From NCBI GenBank assembly GCA_030340625.1, contig JAOPHQ010004309.1:35001-99000 (forward strand): 64,000 bases of DNA, written 5' to 3'. The translations under genes were made by a program, and so were the position numbers. The notes beneath the pieces are model-generated. The model searched no databases. It saw nothing but the letters and a program-made list of their open reading frames with translations, and was not told the DNA's origin. How positions within the stretch are numbered: position 1 is the stretch's first letter; each line of letters starts with the position of its first letter. Source of the stretch: Merluccius polli. Lineage: Eukaryota; Chordata; Actinopteri; Gadiformes; Merlucciidae. Below, one piece after another: positions 1 to 12,132 of this stretch.

Positions 1-147
1 GTACCAAACGGCCAGGCCAGGCCAGATGGTCAGCGGCATGGCTTGCTGTCAGTGGGCTCCTGTTCTCCTCCAAGGGAAAAAAACAACACATTCAGCACAT
101 TGACAGAGTATATCACAATACACATAACCCATGTATGCGCTGAGCGT

Positions 148-149
<2 letters not shown>

Positions 150-238
<89 letters not shown>
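150..238. repeat. (CA)n microsatellite
   Basis: Uninterrupted CA dinucleotide run of about 89 bp. The open frames across it encode only Thr-His or Cys-Val repeats and are not genes. Confidence 0.98.
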
Positions 239-240
<2 letters not shown>

Positions 241-529
241 GACAATATGATGAGAGGGTTTTTAGCATATTATCTGCCCTTCCTTCTTACTATAGTTACT
301 AAACATTGTGCCCAACTTTACCACCCCGACCACCCCCCCTTGCCTCTCCTTCCTTCCATTCTCTGCTCACAGCAATTAAGCAAATGGGCATTCATTAATC
401 GCTACGGGCAACAGGACACAGAAGGAGTGGAGCAGCCTGGATGGACTGACTGCTGAGAGCAAAAAAAATACACACAGACACAGAAACACACACAAATGTA
501 ACCACTCCACAAATGCAAAGACAGATTAT

Positions 530-831
530 ACATACATACATACATACATACATACATACATACATACATACATACATACATACATACATACATACATAGA
601 CACATACATACATACATACATACATACATACATACATACATACATACATACATAGACACATACATACATACATACATACATACATACATACATACATACA
701 TACATACATACATACATACATACATACATACATACATACATAGACACATACATAGATACATACATACATACATACATACATAGACACATACATACATACA
801 TACATACATACATACATACATACATACATAC
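530..831. repeat. (TACA)n tetranucleotide array
   Basis: About 300 bp of TACA/CATA repeat interrupted several times by GACACATA-type variants. It is open in several frames only because the unit avoids stop codons. Confidence 0.97.
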
Positions 832-840
832 GGGAAGGCA

Positions 841-1676
841 AAACACACATATAAAACAATATAAAACAATGAACCCACGTTATTGACATTTTTGAAGATT
901 TCAATTGACTGTTGCCTGAATTAATTTAAAAAAATGAATGGTTGAAAAGTTTGCTAATTTATTCCCATTGTAAACAAGTGCTGAGCCGCAGGTTTTTGTC
1001 CTCGCAAAACGCTTGGCCGTGAACCTTTCCTCTGGCTTTCTGCAATTAGAGCTGGACCACTCGATAGTACACGACCCGGTCTATCATGGAAAGACTGCTG
1101 ACAGATCATTTCCCCGGACATAAACAGTAAAGTGGGCTATTGGTGATCGGCAGAGCTCTGGTATTCGTTATTGTATTGAGTAAATTGTTTTTCATATGAT
1201 TACAGGACCCGGTCTTACATATGAGAAGAATAAACAGTGCCGAAACATCACTTTGTCAACGACTGGCTGTTCAACATGCTCCTCTGAATGGTTTTCTCTG
1301 AGAGGTTAACTCACTTCAGGTTTTGAAGATGGACATAATACTATTATAAGGGAGATGAACGCAGTCCCCTATTGTAATACTGATTTCTTCTTTTACGTTG
1401 TAAAAATTCTAATTGCGAGGACATAATTGGCCTGTGGTGTGTGCGTGTGTGTGTGCATGTGTGTGTGTGTGTAAAATAAATAGAAAAAGAAAACAGTTGT
1501 TCTAGCCAACATGGACATCCATCAAGGACATATTTATGATGAAGACTCGGGCCAGATATAAAACATTTGATTACACGCGATTCAAGTCCATGCGGACCAG
1601 GAGGAAGGTGTGACCGTGAAGCCCCACGTCACACGAATTATCCGCGATCGCGCCACCTTGGAAACTCGTCCGCCTG
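841..1676. other. Non-genic stretch, nothing recognised
   Basis: No convincing exon, RNA gene or transposon end was seen. It contains a short interrupted GT repeat near 1437-1472. Confidence 0.5.
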
Positions 1677-1922
1677 GCGGCGTGTTGACTAGTGGATCAA
1701 CTAGCTCCCGCGTGTTGACTAGTGGATCAACTAGCTCCCGCGTGTTGACTAGTGGATCAACTAGCTCCCGCGTGTTGACTAGTGGATCAACTAGCTCCCG
1801 CTTGTTGACTAGTGGATCAACTAGCTCCCGCGTGTTGACTAGTGGATCAACTAGCTCCCGCTTGTTGACTAGTGAATCAACTAGCTCCCGCGTGTTGACT
1901 AGTGGATCAACTAGCTCCCGCC
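1677..1922. repeat. 30-bp minisatellite, about 8 copies
   Basis: Eight near-identical 30-bp units built around GTTGACTAGTGGATCAACTA. Differences are single substitutions, such as CGTG versus CTTG at the unit junction and one GGATC to GAATC. The unit contains the small inverted repeat TTGA/TCAA around CTAGTGGA. Because 30 is a multiple of three, both strands stay open as 10-residue repeats. I read this as a non-coding tandem array. Confidence 0.95.
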
Positions 1923-2043
1923 CGCATTGTGGTGATGAATCACCGTCAAGCCCCACTATACGCGAATCGCCTGGTGGCCGATATTCTTACATATTCTTCT
2001 GCTTGATGTGTGTATCCACGGTGTGGATTATTTGTTCAGCTTG

Positions 2044-2046
<3 letters not shown>

Positions 2047-2092
<46 letters not shown>
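2047..2092. repeat. (TA)n microsatellite
   Basis: Pure TA run directly abutting the left end of a CAGGGTTTCCG-ended element. The repeat probably replaced or extended that element's target-site duplication. Confidence 0.95.
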
Positions 2093-2095
<3 letters not shown>

Positions 2096-2480
2096 GGTTT
2101 CCGCTACATGTAATTGATCGTGGCGCACCGCCACGGCAAAATAAAAGCCGCCACACTTTCAGAATAATGATTTTTTTTTTTTTTAATGTTGTTTCATGTT
2201 TATATTAATGTAAATGATTGTATTAAATGTGATTTCGGCACAAAACATGGTGTTTTCCGTGAAATATGACGCTACGCTGCAAATAGCATACCCTTATTTT
2301 GAAAAACCAACACCGGAGTCACCACCTGCCTGTCTAGCTGCGGCGCGCGAAAGACGAAGAGAGTAGGAGAGACAATAGTCCGACGTGGAGGGAGAGAAAA
2401 GGGTGAAAGAAAGGTACCTAAGCTAGGTTATATTTGATACCGTTTTGTTAAAACCAGTGAAAAACGACCCTAATGTATAG

Positions 2481-3073
2481 TAGGGATGGGCAACGATCGT
2501 CGAATAGTCGAATAGTCGGAGTCACGTAGAATATCGAATAATAAATGTGACTATCGTTATTTATTACACGGCTCTTCTCAATGCTGTTGAACGCTCCGTT
2601 GACTTGCATGGGCCTTCACAACTTCCGGTGGTGAATAGCGTCCTCGGTTGCTAAGCGACGTCAACGTCTTTGGGGGACTATTTCTCTGCTGATCAACACT
2701 ACGAATGCTAGTAACAAATAAATTGTAAAAAGACACACCGTGTGAAGTTATATTTTTGACGTGTCTAGTTCACCGTCATGCAGGCTGTGTTTAGTAAAAA
2801 AATAAAAATAAATTGCGATCCGTTTTCAGCGCATGCAGGTCTATCTGCCTAACCCCACGTTGAAATAATTTTGATGTTGAATGTTGGCGCAGTTGTTGAA
2901 ATAAACAGATTGATTTCATACACGTCATAAAAGCCTCTCCCTGTGTCATTGCACTTGCGTGTATCCGAGGTGCGTGTGTGCGTGGGGGTTCTTGATTGAG
3001 CGATTTTCGAATATTATTCGATTATTTCTCAGCGAATATAGAATAATATTTTTGCCAGAAATGCACATCCCTA
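2481..3073. mobile_element. hAT-like MITE with 8-bp target duplication
   Basis: Starts TAGGGATGGGCA and ends TGCACATCCCTA, an imperfect 12-bp inverted repeat. It is flanked on both sides by the 8-bp direct repeat ATGTATAG (2473-2480 and 3074-3081). Eight-base duplications are the hallmark of hAT elements. There is no open frame of note in the 593-bp interior. Confidence 0.7.
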
Positions 3074-3081
3074 ATGTATAG

Positions 3082-4517
3082 TAGGGCTGGACCCGAATAT
3101 TCGACTATTCGGATATTCGTTCGTTGGGTAGGTATTTGGTTTTCAATTTTGGGATTCGGATATTCGTTTTTTTTTTTTTTTTTTTTTTTTTTTCTAAATG
3201 TAGGCTATCACTAAAGGCGAACCGCAAAATACATTTTGTCAGCACATTCTTGTACTATATTTATACTTGACTGTTAAGATGTGGAAATATATACCATCTC
3301 AGCTTGGGCGCGTGACATCACTCACAGCAGTGAACGTCAGGCTTCAGTTTGTAGCGCACCGCGGACCTACGACCGTATTATGACAGTCCTGGACTGGCCC
3401 AATAATCTGGACCGGCCCAAAAATAATAATACACAAAATAAAAAAATACAAAATAATCGGCCTGAAATCGTCCGGCCGAACCTCCCTATGGCAGCCCGTC
3501 CCTGGTTATAGGCCTATGCGGCGCTCGTAAAAGCCGAACAATGCGCTCTTAAAGGTTTGGAGATTCAACAAGACTAAGTCTGTATTCCAATTACAATAAG
3601 TAGCCTACTTATCGGCCAACAATAATCAAACAAGGCAGTAAAAGTGGTCATTAAACTGTATAACTGTTTTGAAAAAAGGGGAAAAGGCCGACATGCCCAT
3701 ACAATATGCAGCCGGCGCTCGGAAAAGGCTCGCGACAAAAAGATGAGCCACACATTTAGAAACAATTGCATGAACTATCTAAAAGCAATACCTTAGTCAG
3801 AAAACATATATGAGGCTGAACGTTTTGTTAAAATGTCAGTTATGGAAGTATTTAAAATGTTGGAGCGGCTGGCTTGACCACGCGAAACCGAGAGACGGCT
3901 GTCTTGACCGCAGTACGCGATCGGTCATTAATCAATAATCGTATTTAACCGTATAACTGCACACAACTTTATTTAACAGCAAGCAAATGGAAAACACGTG
4001 TTGGTATTTTGGTGTCCGGTGCGTGTGGATGTGCGGCTCCTCCTGCGGAGCGGTTCATGTTAATAGCGGAGTCCGGGAGGGTTCACCTTCACGGCGTAGT
4101 TACGAGGGATGTGCGACTATCGTCTTAAAAATACTAAAGTGTTTTTTAAAGTTAGAAAGATATTAGATATTCAACCGATATTCACGCTCCGAATTACAGC
4201 GATCAGACACGGGGAACTAAAGCCGCGATCACCGCACCGCTTCAAGACTCACAGTATGCAACACAACGTCCTTTTGATCGATAACAATATAAATTGATCG
4301 ACACATTTCTTAACGATCAATGATCGATCATCGATTAATTATGCCCATCCCTAATAAGGAGTAATGTGGGAACATCTGGGGCTAAGGCAATTGGCATAAA
4401 AAACTTTTCTTTTTTTTTTTTTTTTGCCCCCCCCCCCCCCCCCCGAATATTCGAATATTCGCTGTCGATTACTACCGAAGCTCCGGAGCCCAAAATATGG
4501 TATTCGGGACAGCCCTA
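3082..4517. mobile_element. Second hAT-like MITE at the same target site
   Basis: Starts TAGGGCTG and ends CAGCCCTA, with GAATATTCG motifs near both ends. It is flanked by ATGTATAG at 3074-3081 and 4518-4525. It shares its left target duplication with the preceding MITE, so the two lie head to tail in one target site. Near 4342-4353 the sequence TGCCCATCCCTA matches the end of the first MITE type and suggests a further nested fragment, whose left boundary I cannot fix. Confidence 0.7.
4405..4444. repeat. Poly-T followed by poly-C tract
   Basis: About 21 T, one G, then about 18 C, lying inside the second MITE. Length is likely unstable or mis-assembled. Confidence 0.9.
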
Positions 4518-4969
4518 ATGTATAGATGGATTAGGTTACAGAAAAAATCCAGAGTCGGGAAAAATGTGTTATTGATTGGTTATACGCATTATTTCTATCA
4601 TTTTTTAATAACGTTTACTGTTGTTGCCACAGCGCTAGGATAAAGCAAGGCACAAGCTCTGTGGCACTGGCAGTATCTGACAGATTGACGCCTCTTCTAG
4701 ATGCTGCTTTAATTTGTTGTTGTTGTGTTTGTTGTTATGGCCTAGTGATTCTGCAAGATCCTCTTTTCGATTATTATTTTCAATTAATGTACCGGAAACC
4801 CTGTAGTAAATAATGTATTTAGAAAAACATTCAATTTGAAATAGTCATAATTTCACATTTCAAAATTCATGTTGTTGTCGCCGTCGTCGTCACCCCCCCT
4901 CTTCCACTCGGGCAGACCTCCCCCACGGTTTAAAAAAATCCTGGAGGAAACCCTGTATATATGTATATA

Positions 4970-6448
4970 CAGTGTTTCCCCTACTATGTATTCAGCAGTG
5001 GCGCAGCGCCACTGCTGGAAAATCAGCGCCACTGCAAAAATCTTCACATGATCGGTATTTAGCACAACTACAACGTCATCTTGAAATTGCCAAGCGTTAA
5101 AGGGGAAATGAACCCAAAAACAACACTATGCTCCAACACTATATTTCATCACATGAATAACGTTGATTGTGCTGCCATCAAATGTACTAACTCCATATAA
5201 AAAAGAAAATAATTTAACGGCTACAGTAACGGTGATTTGACGCGTCATCAAATCACCGGAAGAAAAATGCAGGACTACAAGTTATGAACGTTCTGAATGT
5301 GAATCTTCAGGAGAGCAGCCCTCTCGGACACACACACACACAGGGGTTGAAATAAGGCTGTTTTACTCGCCAAATGCGAGTAATTTTTGTATTTGTCGAG
5401 TAATTTATGAAGACCACTCGCCACTCTGGCGAGTAATCTAAGAATTCGCCGCGATTGCCGCGGACCCGCCAGCAACGGACCCGCTAGCCGCGGACCCGAC
5501 CGCGCAGCACCCACCGCCGTCTACAATCGCTGTTAACAGCAAGTTACAGCGGTAACAGCATGTGTGTGTCCGAGAGGGCTGCTCTATTCGGACACATTAC
5601 TATGAAGCCCCGGTGACGGTGTGGGAGTGCGGATGATAATAAAACAGCGCTAACAGCGATTGTAGACGGCGGTGGGTGCTGCGCGGTCGGGTCCGCGGCT
5701 AGCGGGTCCGTTGCTGGCGGGTCCGCGGCAATCGCGGCAAATTCTTAGATTACTCGCCAGAGTGGCGAGTGGTCTTCATAAATTACTCGACAAATACAAA
5801 AATTACTCGCATTTGGCGAGTAAAACAGCCTTATTTCAACCCCTGTGTGTGTGTGTGTCCGAGAGGGCTGCTCTCCTGAAGATTCACATTCAGAACGTTC
5901 ATAACTTGTAGTCCTGCATTTTTCTTCCGGTGATTTGATGACGCGTCAAATCACCGTTACTGTAGCCGTTAAATTATTTTCTTTTTTATATGGAGTTAGT
6001 ACATTTGATGGCAGCACAATCAACTTTATTCATGTGATGAAATATAGTGTTGGAGCATAGTGTTGTTTTTGGGTTCATTTCCCCTTTAAGACAACATTTT
6101 CAATATTTTTTGCCCCAATCAATTTCTACCAATAATGTAAATAAAAGCTTAAAATTAACACAAAAGAAAAACATGAGTAATCCTGTCTAAAATTATAAAA
6201 TCAAGATTTCTGTTTCTGACCAGTTCAAGGTACGTGCTCCAATATTAAATCTGTTGATGGTATATCATATTTGTCTCAAAATGTCCATTTCTATCCACAA
6301 AACTTGCCAGAAGTTATGGTTTAAGGGGTTATTAAAAAAAAAAATCTTCCGGAGGTGAATGCCCCCAGACCCCTGCGCGCCGCCGCGTGCGGCTTGCCTC
6401 CGTTACGTAACAGCACCACTGCTGGAAAAATTTCTAGGGGAAACACTG
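4970..6448. mobile_element. hAT-like element, CAGTGTTTCCCCTA termini
   Basis: Left end CAGTGTTTCCCCTA (4970-4983) and right end TAGGGGAAACACTG (6435-6448) form a perfect 14-bp terminal inverted repeat. Flanks are TA-rich, so the 8-bp target duplication cannot be confirmed. Near the left end is a short perfect hairpin around 4993-5017. The middle is occupied by a separate TTAA-flanked foldback element. No transposase is visible; the superfamily is inferred from termini only. Confidence 0.6.
5101..6085. mobile_element. TTAA-flanked foldback element with ~435-bp arms
   Basis: A nearly perfect inverted repeat: arm one 5101 to about 5535, arm two about 5651 to 6085, with a spacer of about 115 bp. 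The ends are AGGGGAAATGAACCC and its exact complement, each flanked by TTAA (5097-5100 and 6086-6089), as in piggyBac or Kolobok insertions. The arms contain identical (CA)n tracts and GGCGAGTAA motifs. The matching 79-residue open frames in the two arms are by-products of the symmetry, differ by one residue, and look non-coding. The element sits inside the CAGTGTTTCCCCTA element. Confidence 0.8.
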
Positions 6449-6474
6449 ATATATATATATATATATATATATAC

Positions 6475-6537
<63 letters not shown>
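6449..6537. repeat. (TA)n microsatellite
   Basis: TA run interrupted once by CGG, immediately after the right end of the CAGTGTTTCCCCTA element. Confidence 0.95.
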
Positions 6538-6539
<2 letters not shown>

Positions 6540-6718
6540 TGAATATGTTCAATGCTGTTGTCCCACTAAAGCATTATTACCCTCTCTCCAGTAGATGGCA
6601 GATGTCTCGGTCATTGTAACAATAAAGCAGCAGATGATTAATTTAGGCTTGGCACTGCCTGGGCCTCAGTCAGACGACATCACTATCCTACTTTATGATC
6701 CAGACCAAGCTGCCAGGA

Positions 6719-6720
<2 letters not shown>

Positions 6721-6804
<84 letters not shown>

Positions 6805-6890
6805 ACGCGCGCGTGCGTGCATGTGTGTGGTTGCGACTGTGTGTGTGTGTGTGTGTGTTTGTGTGTGTGACTGTGTGTTTGTGTGTGTCA
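6721..6890. repeat. (TG)n microsatellite, compound
   Basis: A TG run of about 80 bp, a GCGC-rich interruption, then a second imperfect TG block. Open frames across it encode Cys-Val repeats. Confidence 0.95.
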
Positions 6891-8204
6891 TGCTCCTGCT
6901 TTGCCATGACATCATGCGGACTTGTTTTGTTGTGTGTCAGCAACAGAAGGAAGAGGGGAGGTCAGGGACTCGAGTCACATGGGACAGGACCTCACATGAT
7001 AGGGAGGCTGCAGCAACGCTGACACCGGGTGAGGGTTGCTTGTTGCTTGGTCCGCCCCCCCATGTGTGTAAGGCTCACTCAGCATGCTGTGATCTGTCTG
7101 CTAGGTCACATCCCCAGGAAGCCTGGGGCTCGGAGACCGATTGCAGAAAGTTTCCTGAACACGAGGGTGGCCACATCCAGCGGAAACCGCGATGCCGCCT
7201 GACCCACAAGAGAAATTAGTCAACAGTCCAACAAATAAAAAGGCAAAATAAAAAGGCAAAATGCCAATCTATATTATTTCCCTCCTTGGGTCGTAAACGT
7301 GGGCACCTCTATGTATTATCATGGGATATATATGACTTTCTCATAAGGGCTCATTATACAATGCAAAAGGTTATAAACAGCACCTGCTCCTAGCGTTTCC
7401 TTTGCAGTTTCCTCAAATCCCCGTTTTCCGGGGACAGTCCCCGATTCTGGTGGCCTGTCTCCGGCTGGAGCTGTCCCCGGAAATGTCCCTGTTTTTTAAA
7501 AACAGGATTTTTTAAATATATTACTACATTTTGAAATGGCAAAGTTTCTAGCTTGCTCACGAATATACATTTCCAGACAGATGGTAATTAGGCTCATGTC
7601 CATCTGATAGGCTGTGACGTGACCTCACCACACGGGGGTCTGTCTATCGACCATAAGCAGGCATGACCGATCATAACAATAGGCTATCAATACATCATAA
7701 AACGATTCCCTATTCGAGTAGCCTACTTTGGCTTGTTTTTGACTGGTTTACCAAAGCTAAATAATAACATCAGATATTTTGTTGATATATGGACCGCCAA
7801 ACTACAAATGTCCTCGTTTTTCATTTCTGAAATCTGGTCATCTTACTCTCGAGGATCAAAGACAAACCCACAAGAAAACCAAAGCTAACACAGTGTTAGC
7901 TTCCTACAGCCTATTCTACAAAGACATCACTGTTTCTATCCAAACAGCTATGTTAACAAAGCTATTAAAATATGCTTTGTTTACCAGAGCATTATATTTA
8001 ATATTATGCGTGCAAAGCAACCATGGTGAAAAAACAACTTATTGAGTAAATGGATTCATTTGTTTCGCCCAGTGCACATTTATAATCAAATCTCCCTTCC
8101 TTCATTAAGATAATTAGTCGGAGAGCCTGGGACAAGAAAGGCACAGACAAAATCAGCTATCGTAATTAAATTACTGAGGTTTTTTGACGTTGTCTATAGA
8201 AACA

Positions 8205-8243
<39 letters not shown>

Positions 8244-8253
8244 GCACACACCA
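6891..8253. other. Non-genic stretch
   Basis: No exon-like segment was recognised. A GC-rich inverted motif (CCGGGGACAG with CTGTCCCCGG) near 7420-7480 looks like part of an interspersed repeat. A short CA run lies at about 8203-8241. Confidence 0.4.
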
Positions 8254-9344
8254 GAAGCGAACCGTGACTCTTAAACCTTGGCCCTCTGACCCCAGCTTCC
8301 CCCGTCTGGAAAACGCAAACCACCAGCCTAGCTTACTGTGTCCTCTCTATAGTCCTACTGCAAAAGTGACCGATGACAATTCCAGCTATGAAACATAAAT
8401 TAGGACGCTAGCTCAACCAATTCAACGAGCAAACAGCATGGAGAGAGTGAGAGTTGTCACCAAAACAAAAACAGCTAATCTCTTAAGCAAAATGAAAATC
8501 CTCCGGACAAATAATAGTATCATTACACAAGCTGTGTGTGCACTTCAGCGGATTATGACAACGGACCGGGACGCAAAATGCATGACAGCAGACAGCCACC
8601 CCCTCCTACCACACAGAACCAACAAAATGTCATGTTACATGTTACATGTTACATGTCTTCACTGAATTCCACCCGCTGTGAGGGACACGAATAATCACAA
8701 GCCAGTAAACCAGCTAGCTAGCCTGTTGATTTACTTCACGATGGCAGCCGCCGCGAGTAACCTTAGCCTTATTGATGCCGTATTCAAGGTTTAACTTTTA
8801 ATGAAAAGTTGGAGATAACAGTAACAGGAAGACCCACACCAGAGCTCAATTTGCGACTTTGTTTTCAACTAATGCGATCATCGGAGGGCAAGTTATTTGA
8901 AAAAACGTATAGGCCACCGTGCCAACTGATTTTATTCTGGCCGCCGCTGCCACTGTTTTGTGTATGTTAAGGTTTAATTGGGGAAAATGGTAATTGTGCA
9001 GAATTACCAGTCAATCTGTAAATTTACCAACTCAGCGGCCACTTATGGCGTCGAGCTGCGCCGCTGCGCCGCTGCGCCGTGTCGCTCGTGGCCGGTTAGG
9101 ACACTCCAATGGAAAACAAGCAAACTGATTTTGCCGCTGACGCTCGCTTGCAACGCATTCAGTTAGGGCACGATGTAACATGACATTTTGTTGGTTTTGT
9201 GTGGTAGGGGGGGGTGGCTGTTTGCTGTCATGCGTTTTGCACCCCGGTCCATTTTCAAATTCCGCTGAAGTGCACAGCTTGTGCGATGATGTGCGAAGGA
9301 GGGTCGGGGGTCCAATGTTTAAGAGTCACGGTTCGCTACTGCAT
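8254..9344. repeat. Inverted repeat pair, AGCGAACCGTGACTCTTAAA ends
   Basis: The motif AGCGAACCGTGACTCTTAAA occurs near 8256 on the plus strand and as its complement near 9318-9340. Flanking similarity extends for about 40 bp, as expected for terminal repeats of a DNA element. It overlaps another inverted repeat (8693-9739) in an interleaved rather than nested way. Confidence 0.5.
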
Positions 9345-9739
9345 GACAGGAGTGCATATTTAACGGAGTGATTGTGGACAGAGAGCATCCAATGTTAGTA
9401 AGAAGCTTGCTTGCTGTTTGATTATCAGATTGACTGGTAATTCTGCGCATTCACATTGAATAAAGCTCAACATACACAAAACAGTGGCAGCGGTGGCCAG
9501 AATAAAATCAGTTGGCACGATGGCCTATATGTTTTTAAATAACTAACCCTTTGATGGTCACATTACCTGAAGACGAAGTCTCAAATTTGCTCTAACTTTT
9601 CATTAAAAGTTAACCTTGAAAACGGCATCAATAACAGAAACAATGTCCTCCTCACTAGTGGTAAGGTTACCTGTGGCGGCTGCCATCATGTAAACCAAGT
9701 AAACCAACAGGCTAGCTCTAGTTCATTAGCTTGTGATTA
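8693..9739. repeat. Long imperfect inverted repeat
   Basis: Left arm about 8693-9018 and right arm about 9426-9739, imperfectly complementary over about 310-325 bp. They share landmark strings such as GATGGCAGCCGCC, AACTGATTTTATTCTGGCC and CAGAATTACCAGTCAATCTG. The divergence suggests an old foldback element. No target duplication was identified. Confidence 0.65.
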
Positions 9740-9934
9740 ACAAAGCCCACCCATTCAGAGGGAAGATATTATCAATTTTAAAAAAGCAGTCCCCTATTGA
9801 TATGGTCAATTTTACTGTCATTAGAAATTAGTCTCCCATTGAATTACTCATACCCTCTGTGAAAATTATAGCAGGACCACCAATCACAGAGCTGCATAGC
9901 ATCTTCTTTCTAACAACTGCAGTCAGCAAAATTC

Positions 9935-9958
9935 ACACACACACACACACACATAAAT

Positions 9959-10032
<74 letters not shown>
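9935..10032. repeat. (CA)n then (TG)n inverted microsatellite
   Basis: A short CA run, then TAAATAT, then about 74 bp of TG. The CA and TG blocks are complementary and could form a hairpin. Confidence 0.9.
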
Positions 10033-10036
<4 letters not shown>

Positions 10037-10261
10037 TGATGAAATGAATGACCCCACACGGTTGAGACTAAGATGATGGCTTCAGACAATTTGAGAATTT
10101 AAACACAAGCAGTGTAGTTATTGATGTCCACCACCAGGGGGCACTATGTTACCAGTATTATATAGCACATGACAGAGACTGAACAGGCTATCAAGTCTGA
10201 GTCATTGGTACGTGTCAATTGGGGGGGGGGGTGCTATATAAATGAAAGGTGCTATATAAAT

Positions 10262-10285
10262 AAAGTGTATTATTATTATTATTAT

Positions 10286-10317
<32 letters not shown>

Positions 10318-10324
10318 TTATTAA
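10262..10324. repeat. (TTA)n/(TAG)n trinucleotide tract
   Basis: Runs of ATT/TTA then AGT/TAG triplets. Confidence 0.9.
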
Positions 10325-11402
10325 CAATTATTAAGATTTTTAATCCATACTGAATCAGTATCTGGATTTGGGCAAAAAACAATCCTTTCATATTTCTGTT
10401 TTAATGAAACATAATTCCACCTAAAGAATCATTTCATGAAATCACCAAATAACAATGCTTTAGTTATTTGAAGATGGTTAAATGTAAGTACCGGTAGGCC
10501 TATTGTATTAGAGATGGTTTAAGATGGAGGACGTTTAAGTAAGGTTCAATGTGGTACAAGGACCTGGCAGGCCTGCATAGGCTACCTTTGTGATTGTGAT
10601 GAAATATGGCTAAATAGACAAATCTAGTTATATAAAGACAGTTTTTCACATGGGTTAAACACTGAAGCAAAAATCGATGTATTTTGTGTTCTGGTACACT
10701 ACAGACACACACTACACTACAGTTCAGAAACAGCCAGCCAGTTCACAGCACTGAGGAACTGTAAGACTTGACTTCATTCCAGTAATCATTAGGAATCTCA
10801 TTAGACCTGTTTAGGCTGCTCACTTCAAACTTTTCAAACAATGGGCATAGTTTAACAAGAAATATTTGGGGTAGGCTAGTTGTGTTTAACTTGGCCTGAA
10901 TATGAACATGAACTCTGTCCTAAGTCCATAACACTCAACCACAGACAACCCTAATAAGCGACTGCGTTGTATTATGGAGTCGGTACACCAGATGGCACCA
11001 CAACAACATTCGTCTGCCTCTGAGTCACCATGAGGTGGTGAAATAAACTAAATAATGAATGGTACCACGTGTCTATGGCACCACCCTGGGCTCCTCTGAG
11101 GTATTTCCGTTGAGTTTGGTTCTCCAACTGAAGGTCTCGGCTCGGTATATTCGAGGAACAGCCACGTAAGCTTTTAAATGAAACGCTTCTGCCTCATTGT
11201 CTTTCTGAACAACATAATAAATCAGACGAGGCACCACCAGAGAGGCAGTAAGGCAGGTCCTGCCACTTGTTTCCAGTTAGTTTGGTATTGATTCCCCGTC
11301 TTATCTGTGATAGCACTATAACCATCTGACCTCTGATTGCTGCACTAACGCCACTGGCCTGATATCCAGCCCACCTCACCCCTGGGATTGTGAAGTCTTG
11401 TG
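10325..11402. other. Non-genic stretch, nothing recognised
   Basis: Short open frames lack similarity I recognise and lack plausible splice context. Confidence 0.4.
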
Positions 11403-12066
11403 TGTTCTGTGTGTTAAAGGTCATGGTTTCAGTTTCTTATGGTTTCAGTTTCTTATGGTGATCATTTCCTGTTTTTAGGGTTCTTTTTAATCCGGTAATC
11501 AAGGCGGGGGAGGCAATGACTTTGTTCAAAACCGCATACTAACGTAACTACATACTCAATATATAGATTTGAAAGCAGGCTGAAAGCTGTTGTAACTTGA
11601 CTGTGTTTCATTTGATTGAGTTTTAATATTATTTAGGTCGATAAACTCACCCTGTAGATTTCCAATGTGTGGTCAGTTTATCTAAATGACACCTGTTTGG
11701 AAATTGGCTCCAACGTTTTCGAAGATATGAGGTGACGTCTGAAGAGACGCAATGCATTGTGGGGCAGTTGAGTATGTCCAGTTCACGCCGCATACCCAGA
11801 TATTCCTGCTAATCTAGTATACATACGGGCATTTCTCGTGTACACAAAATCCTCATACTATGCAGTGTGAAGTCACTGCATACTCAATTTAACGTCATAC
11901 TTGGTATGACTAGTACGTTAGTATGCAATTCCGAACACAGCCAATCACACAGGCGGGAAACACCTAAGGGCAGGGAGTATCTGAAACCAGAGGAAAAGTG
12001 AGTACAACAAAATAAAACAGGGAATTATGATCATAAGAAACTGAAAACATGAACTTTAACACAGAA
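11403..12066. mobile_element. Probable DNA-element remnant with inverted ends
   Basis: The left segment (about 11403-11482), with GTTTCAGTTTCTTATG repeated twice, is complementary to the right segment (about 12011-12066). The interior carries further inverted fragments around CATACTAACG/CGTTAGTATG. The class is unknown. Confidence 0.45.
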
Positions 12067-12070
<4 letters not shown>

Positions 12071-12109
<39 letters not shown>

Positions 12110-12132
12110 TATATATATATATATATATATAT
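12071..12132. repeat. (TA)n microsatellite
   Basis: TA run with one CAG interruption, abutting the next element. Confidence 0.9.

Larger units (their letters stand above)
2093..4803. mobile_element. Outer hAT-like element, CAGGGTTTCCG termini
   Basis: Begins CAGGGTTTCCGCTACAT and ends with the inverted complement of CAGGGTTTCCGGTACAT. The inverted match runs for about 23 bp with a few mismatches. The interior carries two further elements (2481-3073 and 3082-4517). No transposase reading frame is visible, so it is non-autonomous or decayed. The hAT assignment is inferred from terminus style. An exact 8-bp target duplication cannot be seen because the left flank is a TA repeat. A second similar end (GGAAACCCTG at about 4946-4955) is an alternative right boundary. 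Confidence 0.5.

Noticed and set aside
30..456. Open frames of Cys-Val, His-Thr or Tyr-Met repeats over CA, TACA and TA tracts here and elsewhere (for example 22826-23391, 63322-63816)
   Set aside because: They are translations of microsatellites with no flanking coding signal.
5275..5911. Two almost identical 79-residue frames on opposite strands
   Set aside because: They are the two arms of a foldback element, with no recognisable protein.
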